64,000 nucleotides of DNA. Origin: Campanula takesimana (lineage: Eukaryota; Streptophyta; Magnoliopsida; Asterales; Campanulaceae). This document shows, in pieces, positions 33,482-45,400 of this stretch; position 1 is the stretch's first letter; each line of letters begins with the position of its first letter. The notes beneath the pieces are model-generated. The model made no database searches. It had not been told where the DNA came from and saw nothing but the letters and a program-made list of their open reading frames with translations. A program made the translations under genes and the position numbers. Where the stretch lies: positions 248,001-312,000 of the forward strand of contig JAOWBW010000426.1 of NCBI GenBank assembly GCA_026119855.1, read 5' to 3'.

Positions 33482-35626
33482 TGTAGCGACCCCAAAACCC
33501 GTCCCTATTTATTTTATATTTTTGGGGATTTTAATTTGACATTATGTGTGCATTTTATGTGTTGCATCATATTTTATGATTTGCATATCTTACTTGATTA
33601 TTTGTGTTATTTACTTAGTTAGTAATAATAATGATTAAAGGAGTTAAATGATTAAGTTGAAACTTTAGGGTCCTTTGTGAAAATGTAACTTCAGGGGTTA
33701 AAGTGTTCAAATGGAAAGTAGGGTGACTAAAGTAAGAAAATGGGGTAAAAATCTCCTTATAACTATCTTCTTTCTCCCTCTTTCTCTGGGTATTTTTATG
33801 CTTTGCAATTTTCTCGTACTTTCCTTAGGATTGAAGAGAAAAGGTAAGTTCAACCCATTTCGATTTAATTCTTTTTATTTACTTACCCGTTTTAAAAACT
33901 AATTATATAAAAATGATCAGGGCGTTGAATAGGTCATTTCTATCCGAACAAAACTTATTTCAGCGATACTTTTTCCGGAAATAGGTAAGTTACTAATTCC
34001 CCTTTAAATGTTAAAATGGTCATATATGTTATACCTGATACTTGTAATTGTTATTTTGTGATCTGGGTAATATTTGTTATACTTGTAATTTTGGGACAAA
34101 GGGAGTATTTAGTATGTTGGTTTGGTTGGGTTCAAAGTAGTATTAAAGTTGTTGTGAGACTAATTTTGTAGTCTTAGTAAAGTTATAAACGTTAGTGTTG
34201 TACTTTTGGGACGGTGAAACGGAAGGAGTATAATCATTTTGGGTTTTTGCCTGTCGAGTGTGTTGGGCGGCCGCCCAAAAGGGGCGTACGGCCGCACACT
34301 TATCTGAAAGATTTTATTCTTGGGAAAACAGAATGTGTGCGACCGCACACCCTGTTTTGGGCGGCCGCACACTTTCCCCTGAATCTTATAGTTTGGTTGA
34401 GGTAAGGTATAGAAGGTTAACTTTGGTGTAATCCTTGGGGTATTGTCTAGGACCAATATATGAGTGTCCTAGGATATTGTCATGGTTAATGAGAAGGGTG
34501 TTCAAGTGTGTGCAAGAATGTATTGTGACCTTAAATCATGTTGTTGTAGACTCTTTGTGAGTGATTCTTTATGTGCATCTTTGATGTGTTTGGCTTGGTT
34601 CATTATTTTAGAATCATTGCCCCGGTTTTTGTTGCTTAGCAAGTATTCATTACTGTGCTTCTTGTGGAAAGTCCAGATGGTCTTGTTGTGGAGTCAGGCA
34701 ATGGGAGAATTATAGTGGTACAAGTATGTTCACTATAAGGTTTTCCATTGGTACTTTGTGTCAAGCGGTGGGAGAATTATAGAGGCACACAAGCCAAGTT
34801 CACTATAAGGTGTCCACTGTGCCTTCTCTGTTTCCCCAGTCCAGATTGGCCTTGGATGGGATGAATCGCTCCCTTTGGTGAGCATTTGGGTTATGACTTT
34901 GTGTCATATTTCCCCATTGTTACTTGGGTTCTTATGGTTATGGTTTGGTTTTCGGGATCCCGGCTTCAGCTATTTATGCTGCTCAGATGGTTTTCTCAGT
35001 TGGTTTTCTCAGATGGTATTCTCAGACAGTTATGTTATTGGGTAAACGTTGGCTTGGTATCCACCGGAGTGTGGCCTATGTGGTAATTGTGGTATATGAG
35101 TTAATTTTATCTCTCATACTATGTGTTATGTGATTGCTATGATACTATTCTTTATGATTATCATTTTTGCATGAAACGTAGTTGCATTTTAGTAGCTTAC
35201 TGAGATTTATTCTTACCCTTTATTTGTTTACTGTTTTAGATAAAGGCGGGTCCAGGGGATAGGACACTTGGCACGGGAGGACGTTGGAGTGGTAAGAGTT
35301 GAGACTTGTTTTGTTAAGGTTACATTATGTAAATGTAAAACCTTTTGGGTAGAGTACCCGTACTTTCTATTGTCACACTTATTTTGGGATAATATTGGTG
35401 TATGTACATTTGTATAAAAGTTTGTAAGCCTTCGGGCTAAGTACTTTCGTTGTGAAAGTTGGTTGTAAAGTTTGTTTAAAGTTAGATGAAGTCTTTGAAC
35501 TTCAAGTGTGATTTTGCTAAACTTTATAAAAGTACATTTCGAAAAAATTTCAAAAGTATTTTATAACGTCTTCCACTCGTGTCCCGAGCGTGGGGCCAAG
35601 TAGGACCACGGGTCTAGGGCGCGACA
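33482..35626 (+). repeat. 3' LTR of Tekay-like element
   Basis: Collinear with 26770-28914 with a constant offset of 6712 and no net indel. Ends GCGACA. Confidence 0.95.
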
Positions 35627-35784
35627 GACTTGTTAGTAGGTCGACTATTTTTAAGAATAAGTCGACTATCTTATGTGAAGAGAAAGATAAAATGACTTAT
35701 GCAATGGAAAAAGAATGGTAAATAATATAAAATAATGAAAGGACCCAATTGTAGGAGTTATATATTGCTTGTGTGGAAAAGTAG

Positions 35785-36087
35785 ATGCAAGCTATGGAGA
35801 CTAATACAGAGAAGAACAACGTTACAGCAATGAAGCAAACAAGGAAGGCGAAGAATGATGCTAGTAATGATGAATGTTCAAACCAAGCTTCAAAGCTTAT
35901 CCAGATTGAGGAGGCTATGGATCAGAAGAATGGTGTAGATGTTGAAACTCTTTCAAGTGTTGGTGCATTAGCTATTGTTCCATTTCTGCAGGCATCGAAT
36001 CCACCTATGGAAAATTTGATATCCCGGAAACTAGAGCCTGCTGCTCCTTCTGCTGCTGCTCGACTGCAAAGGAGAAGAATATATTGA
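35785..36087 (+). other. Unrecognised 100-codon ORF with a repeated tail
   Basis: Opens MQAMETNTEKNNVTAMKQTR and is rich in charged residues, then ends in an Ala/Pro stretch with RLQRRRIY. The last part (from GCTGCTCGACTGCAAAGGAG at about 36054) is repeated 144 bp later at about 36198 with the following GACCATTGATGGTTTCGAGG. Broken coding-like sequence continues to about 36425. No domain was recognised; it could be a gene fragment or part of a dead transposon. Confidence 0.3.
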
Positions 36088-36429
36088 CCATTGATGGTTT
36101 CGAGGGTCCGTTAGCTGAGATATTACGTAGAGTTGCGGCTTCAAAGCCAAACTCTAATCTGTCTAATTTTTCCATTGTTGATGATAGTGCAGTTGTTGCT
36201 GCTCGACTGCAAAGGAGACGAATATATTGACCATTGATGGTTTCGAGGGTCCATTAGCAGAGATATTATGAGAATCTTTTTGTGATAATTTTGGAGGCAC
36301 TATGGGTGGGGTAGCTGTGTCACGTCGGGCTCCCATAATTAATGGCAAAAGGGAATGGATTCCAAGGAATAAAGATGTTTATGACCTTGAAGATGGTTAC
36401 TGTAATGACTCAAGCGCGCAGGCCTAACC

Positions 36430-37761
36430 CGTTACACAAGCACCATGCACTGGCCCAATGAATACAAATATCTTGAGTCCACTTAGCATACCACAGGAAT
36501 CACGCGTGAGATATCATTTTCATTTTTTTCTCCTTGGTTGACATATGGTGAGTTGATGGGGCATCTTTTAACAAGATTTAAGGATTAAGACACTTAAGTC
36601 TTTTAGAACCAGCTATGGTAGCAACTGAAAGGTCCTGGAACAATATAAATACTAAGGGTGCGCGACAATTAAGGTTAGAGTGACCGATCGACTATCACGT
36701 ATGTAATTTAATAAATATTAGAATTTTTGTAGCCGAAATTCATAAAGTAAAGATACAATGTGATAAGATGTGTGTGTGTAGATATATAATACAAAAAACA
36801 CAACAATTTAAATTAGTTTCAAACTTTTTTTACGTCTACACACCCTTCGGTGTCCTTTACAAGTAAAGCAAACAATTCACCATTATACTTTTTCTAAGTG
36901 ATCATTGTCTAGAAAATCAACTCATTTTCTTATACTTAATTAGATCATTATTTAAGGGTACTTGTTGCAAATCACAAAAAGAAAAAAAGAAAAAAAGTTT
37001 GCTCACAAAGTGAGTGTTGAATGGTCTCGTCCGTTGGGTCTTTGATATCTAATAAGACATGTAATTAAGCTTTGGTTTTTGGACGGGAAAGGGCTCAAAA
37101 TATGTGTTATAATGATGTTTTGGGTTCCCTTTTATAGGCATAGAGAATGCACCAATTGTAGCTCCAACGGTCTTGAAGATTCTTAGGAATGATTTAATCT
37201 TCTGGAGGTAGGATATGGGTCTTTGAACCAATGGTTGATATTTTTAGTGTTCAAGTTTGACTGTTGACGAAGATGATGTGGCACATGCTTGTCTTGTACT
37301 TAGTCGACTGACATTGCTTGAGGGTGTCAACTGTCACGACATGTATGCCACGTGAGGTCTGAACGGGGATCATGACAATTGAGGTTCTTTGATAGTTGCT
37401 TTCTGTTGTTTGATTTGATGTTGAGTTTGATGTATTGTTGTAAAAGTAATCATTATTTTAATTCTTTGTCAGAACCCTTTGTTTAATAATTTGGATTATG
37501 AAAACTAACATTAAAATAATTCAATTAACTTAAAATTATGACTGAAGGTCATTCATATTTTAAAAAAAAAAAAGTGAGAACGTTATTCAAGATAGAGAGA
37601 CTAAGAGTATATCCAAATGGCCAAAATCTCTGTTAACAATCGGCAACGAGTAACCTATTATACTCCAATAGCCTTCCGGCGCGGTACCCTACACCAACAA
37701 GGTAGTCTTCCCTTTCCCCATAAAACTCCTTAGCAACCGCTTCTCAAGAGAACTTTGAGAA
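36430..37761. other. AT-rich intergenic DNA
   Basis: Nothing recognisable beyond the left target-site copy of the next element (CTTTGAGAA, 37753-37761). Confidence 0.4.
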
Positions 37762-38838
37762 CGGGTTAATTTCAGTGCCTACTCCTGAGATTTGGACAAA
37801 ATCTCACTTCGCCCCTTAAAGTTAAGATTCGTTTCAGTGACAACCTTTTTATCAATCAATTGACTAATTTTTCCTTAATTGATTAAATATCTCTCATTAA
37901 TTACATTTAAATCACTAAAAAATCTAACATAATAAAAAAAATGAACACAAGTTGTTTTTAAAATTTATTCTCCATTTTTAATAAATGTTATTTCTATTTA
38001 TAAATAATTGTAAATGAATTATACTTTTAATTATTCATCTTTTGATTCAATATAAATATATAGAAGCATGCATATTTTTATATTGATAATTAAAAAGACT
38101 TAAGAAAGTGGATAAATTTAAAGACAACACTTATGTTTAAAGATATATTTTTTTGGTATTATTTGAAATTTGGAATGATTTAAATAAAGTAAAATCATAC
38201 GAAATTTCACATAATACCAACAAAATATATCTTTTAAGATAAGTGTTTTATTAAATTTTAGTTTCCATTATAATATAAAATCAAAAAATTAAACATAGAA
38301 AATAAAAATATAAAAGCATGCATATCTTTTATATTAATTTTGACTAAGTTTTTACTATGGGTCACATTAATGAGTATCTAACGATTTAGATTGCATATTT
38401 TTCTATCGCTCAGTACTAAAATCCATAACATGTTATCTTCAACTCAAAGTGAGTAAATATGTAAGCTTTAAAATATTTAATTTTTATATCTTTTTTATGT
38501 CTTTATAATTATCAAGTTTAAAAATATTCATATGTGCATGCTTCTCTCTATTTATTTTGATTATAAAAAATGAATAAACTAAAGTATAATTCATAGATAT
38601 TATTCATTAATAATGATATTTATTGAAATGGAAAACAAATTTAAGTATGACAATTACGTTCAATTTTTTATAATGTGAGATTATGTAGTGATTTAAATTA
38701 AGTTATGGGAGGTATATAATCAAGTAAGGGTAAAATAGTCAATTGATTGACAAAAGGGTGGTCACTGAGACGAATCTAAACCATAAGGGGGACAGTGAGA
38801 CTTGCCCAAACCTCATGAGTAGGCACTGAAATTAACGC
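37762..38838. mobile_element. Non-autonomous MULE-like element, 1.08 kb
   Basis: Inverted ends of about 110 bp: GTTAATTTCAGTGCCTACTC at 37765 and its complement at 38835, continuing through TTAGATTCGTCTCAGTGACC-type sequence and TCAATCAATTGACT. The flanks CTTTGAGAA and CTTTAATAA (38839-38847) are a worn 9-bp duplication. The AT-rich interior has no ORF. Confidence 0.75.
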
Positions 38839-39176
38839 CTTTAATAACTGATATAATAATCAACTCGGCTAGCTAACATATAAAACTCCATTCAGATTAT
38901 CAATCATTATACATTATCAATTTACCTTCATAATACATATCTATAAATACATGATGGATTAACAATATTCTGAGTACAATTTTTCTGTAAATATACATGC
39001 AATAAAGGTATATAAAAAAAAATCCAGATGGATAGAAACGGAACTTGGCGAGTGAATGAAGTAATGAAAGACTGAAGGCTTACTCATGCCCCGAATAGAT
39101 TCACTAGTAACATCAATGTACTTGATTAAGAAAACTGAAACAAGTTACAAATGTCGCAATTAAAACCAGAATACTT

Positions 39177-39422
39177 TTAACATATAAATTTCTTTTCACA
39201 TGAAATTGATATAATCTCAACTTCAATGATCAAAGTATCTTCGACGATGAACCCCAAAGAAGCGTTGTGGAGATCAGTCAGCGACAAGATTCCAGTGCTT
39301 CCCCATCCAAGCTGTTCGAACCACTTACTACCTATAGCAGCAAAAATGCATGTAATTTTGCGAAAAATGAAAATCATTTGAAACAAAGCTACAAATAATG
39401 AGCTAACGAAATTGGGTCAGCC

Positions 39423-39454
<32 letters not shown>

Positions 39455-42400
39455 CTAAATCATTTATATCTGGGAGAACTTCATTTTTGTCCGTCGTACT
39501 TTGGGCTGTGTTTTATTTTTACCATCAAACTTTATTTTTTTCATTTTTACCATCGTACTACAAACAATGGTGTCATTTTATACCAAATTCGATATTTTAT
39601 ACCCAAATTTGTTTCACTTTTACCATCGTACTACAAACAATGGTGTCATTTTACACCCATATTTGGTATAAAATGACACCATTGTTTGTAGTACGATGGT
39701 AAAAATGAAAAAAATAAAGTTCGATGGTAAAAGTGAAACTCACCCTAAAGTACAATGGATCAAAACAGAGTTTTCCCTTTATATCTAGTATGTCCTTATT
39801 ATTGGGTGGACTTCTGTGTCATTGACTAGTGCAGATTAGGGAATAAATCTACCAGATTCATATTCCTCTTCTTCATTCTTGTGTGTGTGTTTGTGTTACA
39901 TGATATTGTTTTCCAATAGAATTAGAATTTAGATGATGGACATATTGTTAAAGAAGTAGTTGTCTTAAAGAGCAAAATATGTTCTTGCCACTAAATGAGT
40001 TGATTTTTTTTACTCGCCCTGACCCTAATGAGTGTCTCTTTTCAGCTTTGCTTTTTATTTAAAAAATGATATTTAAGCATATACTCCCTCCGTCCCAAAA
40101 TGATCTTCTCATTTGTCATTTCCCATTGTCCCAAAAAATTCTTCTCATTTCTACAATTTGGACTTAAAAGTGGATAGACACAACATGGCTAGTGAAGCAA
40201 GTGTTCATGTTCTTAAAAAGTTTGAATAGTCAAACGTGAAGATCATTTTGGGTCGGAGGGAGTATAATATAAAATTACCACCTGATTAACATGTACCTTG
40301 CCCATCCCTGAATGATGTTCCTACTTTCCATTTATGTTTTTCCCAAAATTTTGGTCTCTTTTCTGTTATTAGAATTATAAAATGACTAACGTAATAAAAA
40401 ATTTGACTAGTTAGACCACCCACAATGGGGAATGAAATTGGGGTTGAATGGCTGGAATGGGGAAATGAAATGGGGTAGGATGAAATGGGAAAAGGAAAAA
40501 TTTCATTCAGCTGGGAAAAAAAAAAAAAGGGCCCCAGCTCCTACCACGCGGCGGCCAACCATTGGGCCGACACACGCGTGTGTCACACGGGCCGACACGG
40601 TGCGTGTCGGCAGACCCAGCGTTTTTTTTTTTTTTTTCTTTTTATCTGATTGGGACACGTGTTGGCTGTGATTGGTCCATGCGATTTTCGGATATATTTT
40701 CCATCCCAAATTATTTGAGCTGAATTATCACTTAGCAAATTATTATTTTTCACCAAAATTCATAATAAAAAAAAATCCCTATAAATAGATGCAAGTTTCA
40801 TTTGATTTGGACACCGAAAAAAAAAAACACTCTTTTCTAAATTATCCTTCTTCATTTTAACCCTTATTTAAAAAAATCATCATCTTTTTAGTGAAATGGA
40901 TTCCAATAATAACCATTTCAACACTCAAAATTTAAGTAATTTTCCACCAAATTACTACAATCCTAATGATTCTCGATTAGAGAATCAATCTTCCAACCAA
41001 CCACGTCCTCAAAATGTACCAAATCATTTTTTTCAACCAAATCTCATGCCTTCAGCTGTGCCAAATTGGCATCCATGTTTTGGGATGCAATTTCAACAAC
41101 CTCCACCCCCTTATAATCATAATCCACCCCCTTATTACATGCCAATGAGAAATGAAAATGTTGGAAATTCTGCAGCATTAGAATTTCCAGAATTTTCAAC
41201 ACAAGTGGATCTGGGTAGCATGAGCGGTGGTAGTGAAGCTACTCCTACTGCAGAGGGTTCAACCCCTACTCGCAAAAAAAAGGCCAAATGGAGCACGGCA
41301 GACAATTTAGTTCTACTTAGTGGGTATATTAAATTTGGAACAGACAGTGTTGTCGGAAATAATCAGAAAGGCGATGCGTTTTGGGGTAAGATTACGGAAT
41401 ACTGTAACGAGCATTGCTCATTTAACCCTCCCCGTGATGTAACTGCAAGCAAAAAATTGCATGCAGATCATGTACGTGCTAGATCGGAATTCCGTGATCC
41501 AAGAACTCATCAAAAATTGCAGAAGGATCTAGTCAAAAGCAGATATGGGCAAAGTTCGGAAATGCGTGATTTAATAATTTTGTCTTTCATCTTGTGTCAC
41601 GAGCTAAGTTTATTGTAACTTTTCTTATTTTTAATAATAATTATCATCATTTCTTGTATTTATTTAATTACAATTATAAAAAATTAATTAAGTGTGAAGT
41701 ATTTTTTTAATTATAAATAATAATAATTATTATTATTTTACTAATCATAAAAATAAAAATAAAGAATATAAATAAAATAAAAGTGGTGGGGTATAGAATG
41801 ATGAGTTGGGAGGGAGATGAATTTAATTTAATCTAACCATTGGAGGGAGGTTAAATGAATAGGTAGTTGAATTATTAGGTGGATGAGAGAGAAGATGAGG
41901 TGGAGTGTTAAAGTGGGAATGAAAGTTGGGTAGCATTGTGGGTGGTCTTAAATGGGACTATGTTTGTGGGACGAAGGGAGTATACTATAACAAATAAACA
42001 TTAGAATTTTGTACGAACGTGAACATCCAACGCGAAACAATAGTAAATATCTAGAAAATCACCTGTCTTTTCCTTGTGTTTGCCATGGAGTTGATCCCTT
42101 ATCCGCAACCTGTAACTCGCATATGCTATTCCTTTGATTTGAGTATCTTTTAACAACAAAAAAAGTGACATGTATTGGTCTTTCATGCTCGAGTCTCCTT
42201 TAGGATGGATTTTAATAAACCTATAATAATTATTTCCAAGAGACAAGAAGACAATAGTTAATAAGAATTTTAAAGTAATGACCAAATTAATGGGAAAAAG
42301 TTTAAAAATGCATCACCATGTACGGTTTCCTAAAGTGAAATCATCAGAACAGTACATATCGTCTTTAAGTGAAGAGAAGTTGTCAATCTTCCAAGTATAA

Positions 42401-45400
42401 GTAGCTTCGATTTTGTGATTAGATCTTATACTCTCTCCATTGCCACTATTTTTCCAAACAAAAACCTCGATACCAAAAGAGCATTTATCACGGATGAGGA
42501 ATCCGTTTGAAGGATCCTTGAAGTCATTGAGTGGAAGTAATTTGTCAAAGCCGTACTCTGTCTCAGATTTGTGAAAATTATGTAGTTTCCCGTTGTTATC
42601 TAATGCAAATCAAACAAGACAAAGGTGTTAAGTCAAAGCACGATAAAGCCATTCAAGTGATAATACCAAAGAGCTCTAGCTCAAGCGGTATCCGGTATTA
42701 GCTTCCCATGCGGAGGTCTCGAGTTCGAATCCCATTAGGGAGATTTGTATTAGCCTATTTATAGGCCTAGTTGTAGCCGTTATGGCTATTTGATGTAGCC
42801 TAAGGGCAATTTATCTATCATTAATGAAATAAAAAACCCAATTTTTTTTTTTAAAAAAAGTGATAATGAATACTCCCTCCGTCCCATAATAAGGGTTAGT
42901 AAAATTGAATGCGCACGAATCAAGAATTAAGGAAAATTAAGTAAATATAATATTGATAGATAGTGGATCGGAGTAGGTCTTGTGAGTGTGGAAAGTAAAG
43001 TAGGAGAGCGAATGTAGGCAAGGACGGATCTAGGCCCTTTGAGGAGGGTACATTCTAATAGGCACAAGCGTTGCAATGTTATAGGAGGTGTCACTCTACC
43101 CATATGAATAGATTGGAGCATTCAAGGAAACACAACTAAATATGTACCTTGGAATATGGAGTAAGTACCATGAACCTGATCAAACAAAAACATCTTGAAG
43201 TTGACTTTAACCTCCCAACCAACAGGTAGTGAATCGGTCTCTGCAATTACCAAGTATAAAGAGATGTGTCCTTCCCCATTTTTTTCTTTATTACCATTTG
43301 GGTACAGAGACAACTTCCTGTAACATGATTTAGAGTACTCGGTTCATAAACGGTTAAATGTTAAAAGCAATTGAATACTCACTAAAGATATTGAACAAAA
43401 AGTATCGGAATGAGAAGAGGATGCGAACTCAACCATTTATAACCAGATGCTTCAAATATATTTGATTCGTAATTCTCTTTTTTTGTATCAGATAGGATTT
43501 CGAGCAGTTGCGAGAATGACTTGATCTTCAATGTGTAGTGAGCTGGTGGAGCATCTCTCTTTGTTCTACCTATATCTATCAAATAAATAACAAACAAAAA
43601 TTAGTAACCAATATAAGAGCCTCTAGATAAACCAAAATAAGTGCCTTCGGTTAAATTTTCCCTTCTATTAGACACACAGACATACACATTGAATGACTGA
43701 ATGATGAATGAAAATCTAATGTCAAATTTAAAAACAGAGGAGAAGAGAAGATACCAAGAGAGCTGTCGGACGCCTTTTGTTCCGTCGGCGACAAACTTAG
43801 TCTGCGGGAAGAGTTAGAGAAGAGACTTAATTAGCTTGTTAATTAATTGTTGTAATATAATTTGACCCAAATTCTAATTCCTAATTTTATTTTATTTTGA
43901 AGGAGTGAACAATAGTGATTTTTAATTGCCAAAGAGCTATGCTGCCGCGGCATCCGATATCCATTTCTAATTTTCTATATATATGAAAGATCAGGGATTT
44001 AATCCTCACCAAATGCACTTTCAAGTGTTACCCAGATTATTGCATGTTTTGTGTTTTTGTGTGGAAAAGTTGTTAGTATAGGGTTTGGTAATACCATTTC
44101 TTCTGTTGATATGAAATTTCATTTTTCCCTTTATTTTCGATAAGTAAAAATATTATTGCATTACTCTACACAAGATATTTGACTAACTATCACATATGAG
44201 CCGTGGCGGAGCTACACATGGGGGCAAGGGGGCAATTGCCCACATTCGTTTTTTTTTTTTTTAATTTACTAGTGCAAAACTTACAAAGGAGTTTACCGCA
44301 ATTTGTTGAAATTTGCCTCCTTTGAGATAAAAGTAATAATACACTAGAATTTTTTTCCCCATATTGACGAAAATACAATTAATTTTTTTTGGGGAAATGA
44401 CAATTTAGGGTCCAAAGTTTGGGGGGTGTGTGCCAATAGGGGTCTGATGTATCAATTTTGTCAATTTAGGGTCCAAAGTTGCAAAAGTTGTGCATGTTAG
44501 GGTTTTTTAACGATTCTACTAACGGAATCCAGTTAAGTCACACGTGTTTTGACATGGACTTAACTGGAGTTTGTTTTGATTATTTGCATGAGCATATTGT
44601 CATTTCAGATGAAGAAAATTAATAAAAAAAAAATGAAATATTAAATTTTACTACTTTTTTATATTAAATTAACTAATAATTAAGACGTCATTTACCGAAA
44701 ATATTTTTTCAAGAAATACAGTAAAAATATTTATTTCATTAGAACCACTATAAAATAAAAAGTATAATTTTTAAAAAGGAAAAAGTGTAAAAAAAATATA
44801 TTTCAAAAAAAAAAAACCTCCCACTTTATTTTTTTAGAGAGAAGAAAGTGGGGATTGGGACAAAAAAAATTCTGTGGTGGTGGTTAGTATTGTTTCATTA
44901 TTAATATTAGTATTCCAATTATTTTATTTTATTCATAAAATTATTTTTTATTTTTATTATTAATTTTCCTTGTTTATAACTTCATTATTTGCGGTTTCAA
45001 AAAAAAAACCACTTTAATTTTTTTTGCTTATTATTTTATTTATTATTATTTTTGAATTAATTAAAATTATTCGAAAATATAATAATAAAAGTGAAAGAAA
45101 ATTTAGGGTCAATTGTATAAGGGGTGTGTGAAATGACAGCCCAGGCGAACATCCAAAACTAACTCCAGTTAAGTTTTTCTGTTACTTAACTGGATTTTCT
45201 TTGCAACTTAGTCCAAAAACCCTTAATTGACTAACGTTGTTAACTTTGGACCCTAAATTGACAAAATTGATACATCAGACCCCTATTGGCACACACCCCC
45301 AAACTTTGGACCCTAAATTGTCATTTCCCCATTTTTTTTTTGTGCAATATTTTCCCCTATTGACAAGAATTCCTAGCTCCACCGTTGCATATGAGTACAT

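Larger units (their letters stand above)
26765..35631 (+). mobile_element. Complete Ty3 retrotransposon, Tekay-like chromovirus, coding region broken
   Basis: TSD GACTT (26765-26769), 5' LTR 26770-28914, PBS 28917-28928, gag 28995-29984, broken pol to about 33440, polypurine tract, 3' LTR 33482-35626, TSD GACTT (35627-35631). Both LTRs are exactly 2145 bp. By eye about 40 substitutions separate them, under 2 percent, so the insertion is older than the Copia at 12313 but still fairly recent. Domain order RT-RNase H-integrase and a C-terminal chromodomain-like tail give the Ty3/chromovirus assignment. Confidence 0.93.

Noticed and set aside
42001..42285. 94-codon minus-strand ORF as a separate gene
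   Set aside because: It is exon 6 of the MATH gene (42220-42063) read through into intron sequence on both sides.
42665..42740. A tRNA gene
   Set aside because: Box A and B are present but no cloverleaf acceptor stem could be drawn, and a SINE body, tail and TSD follow.
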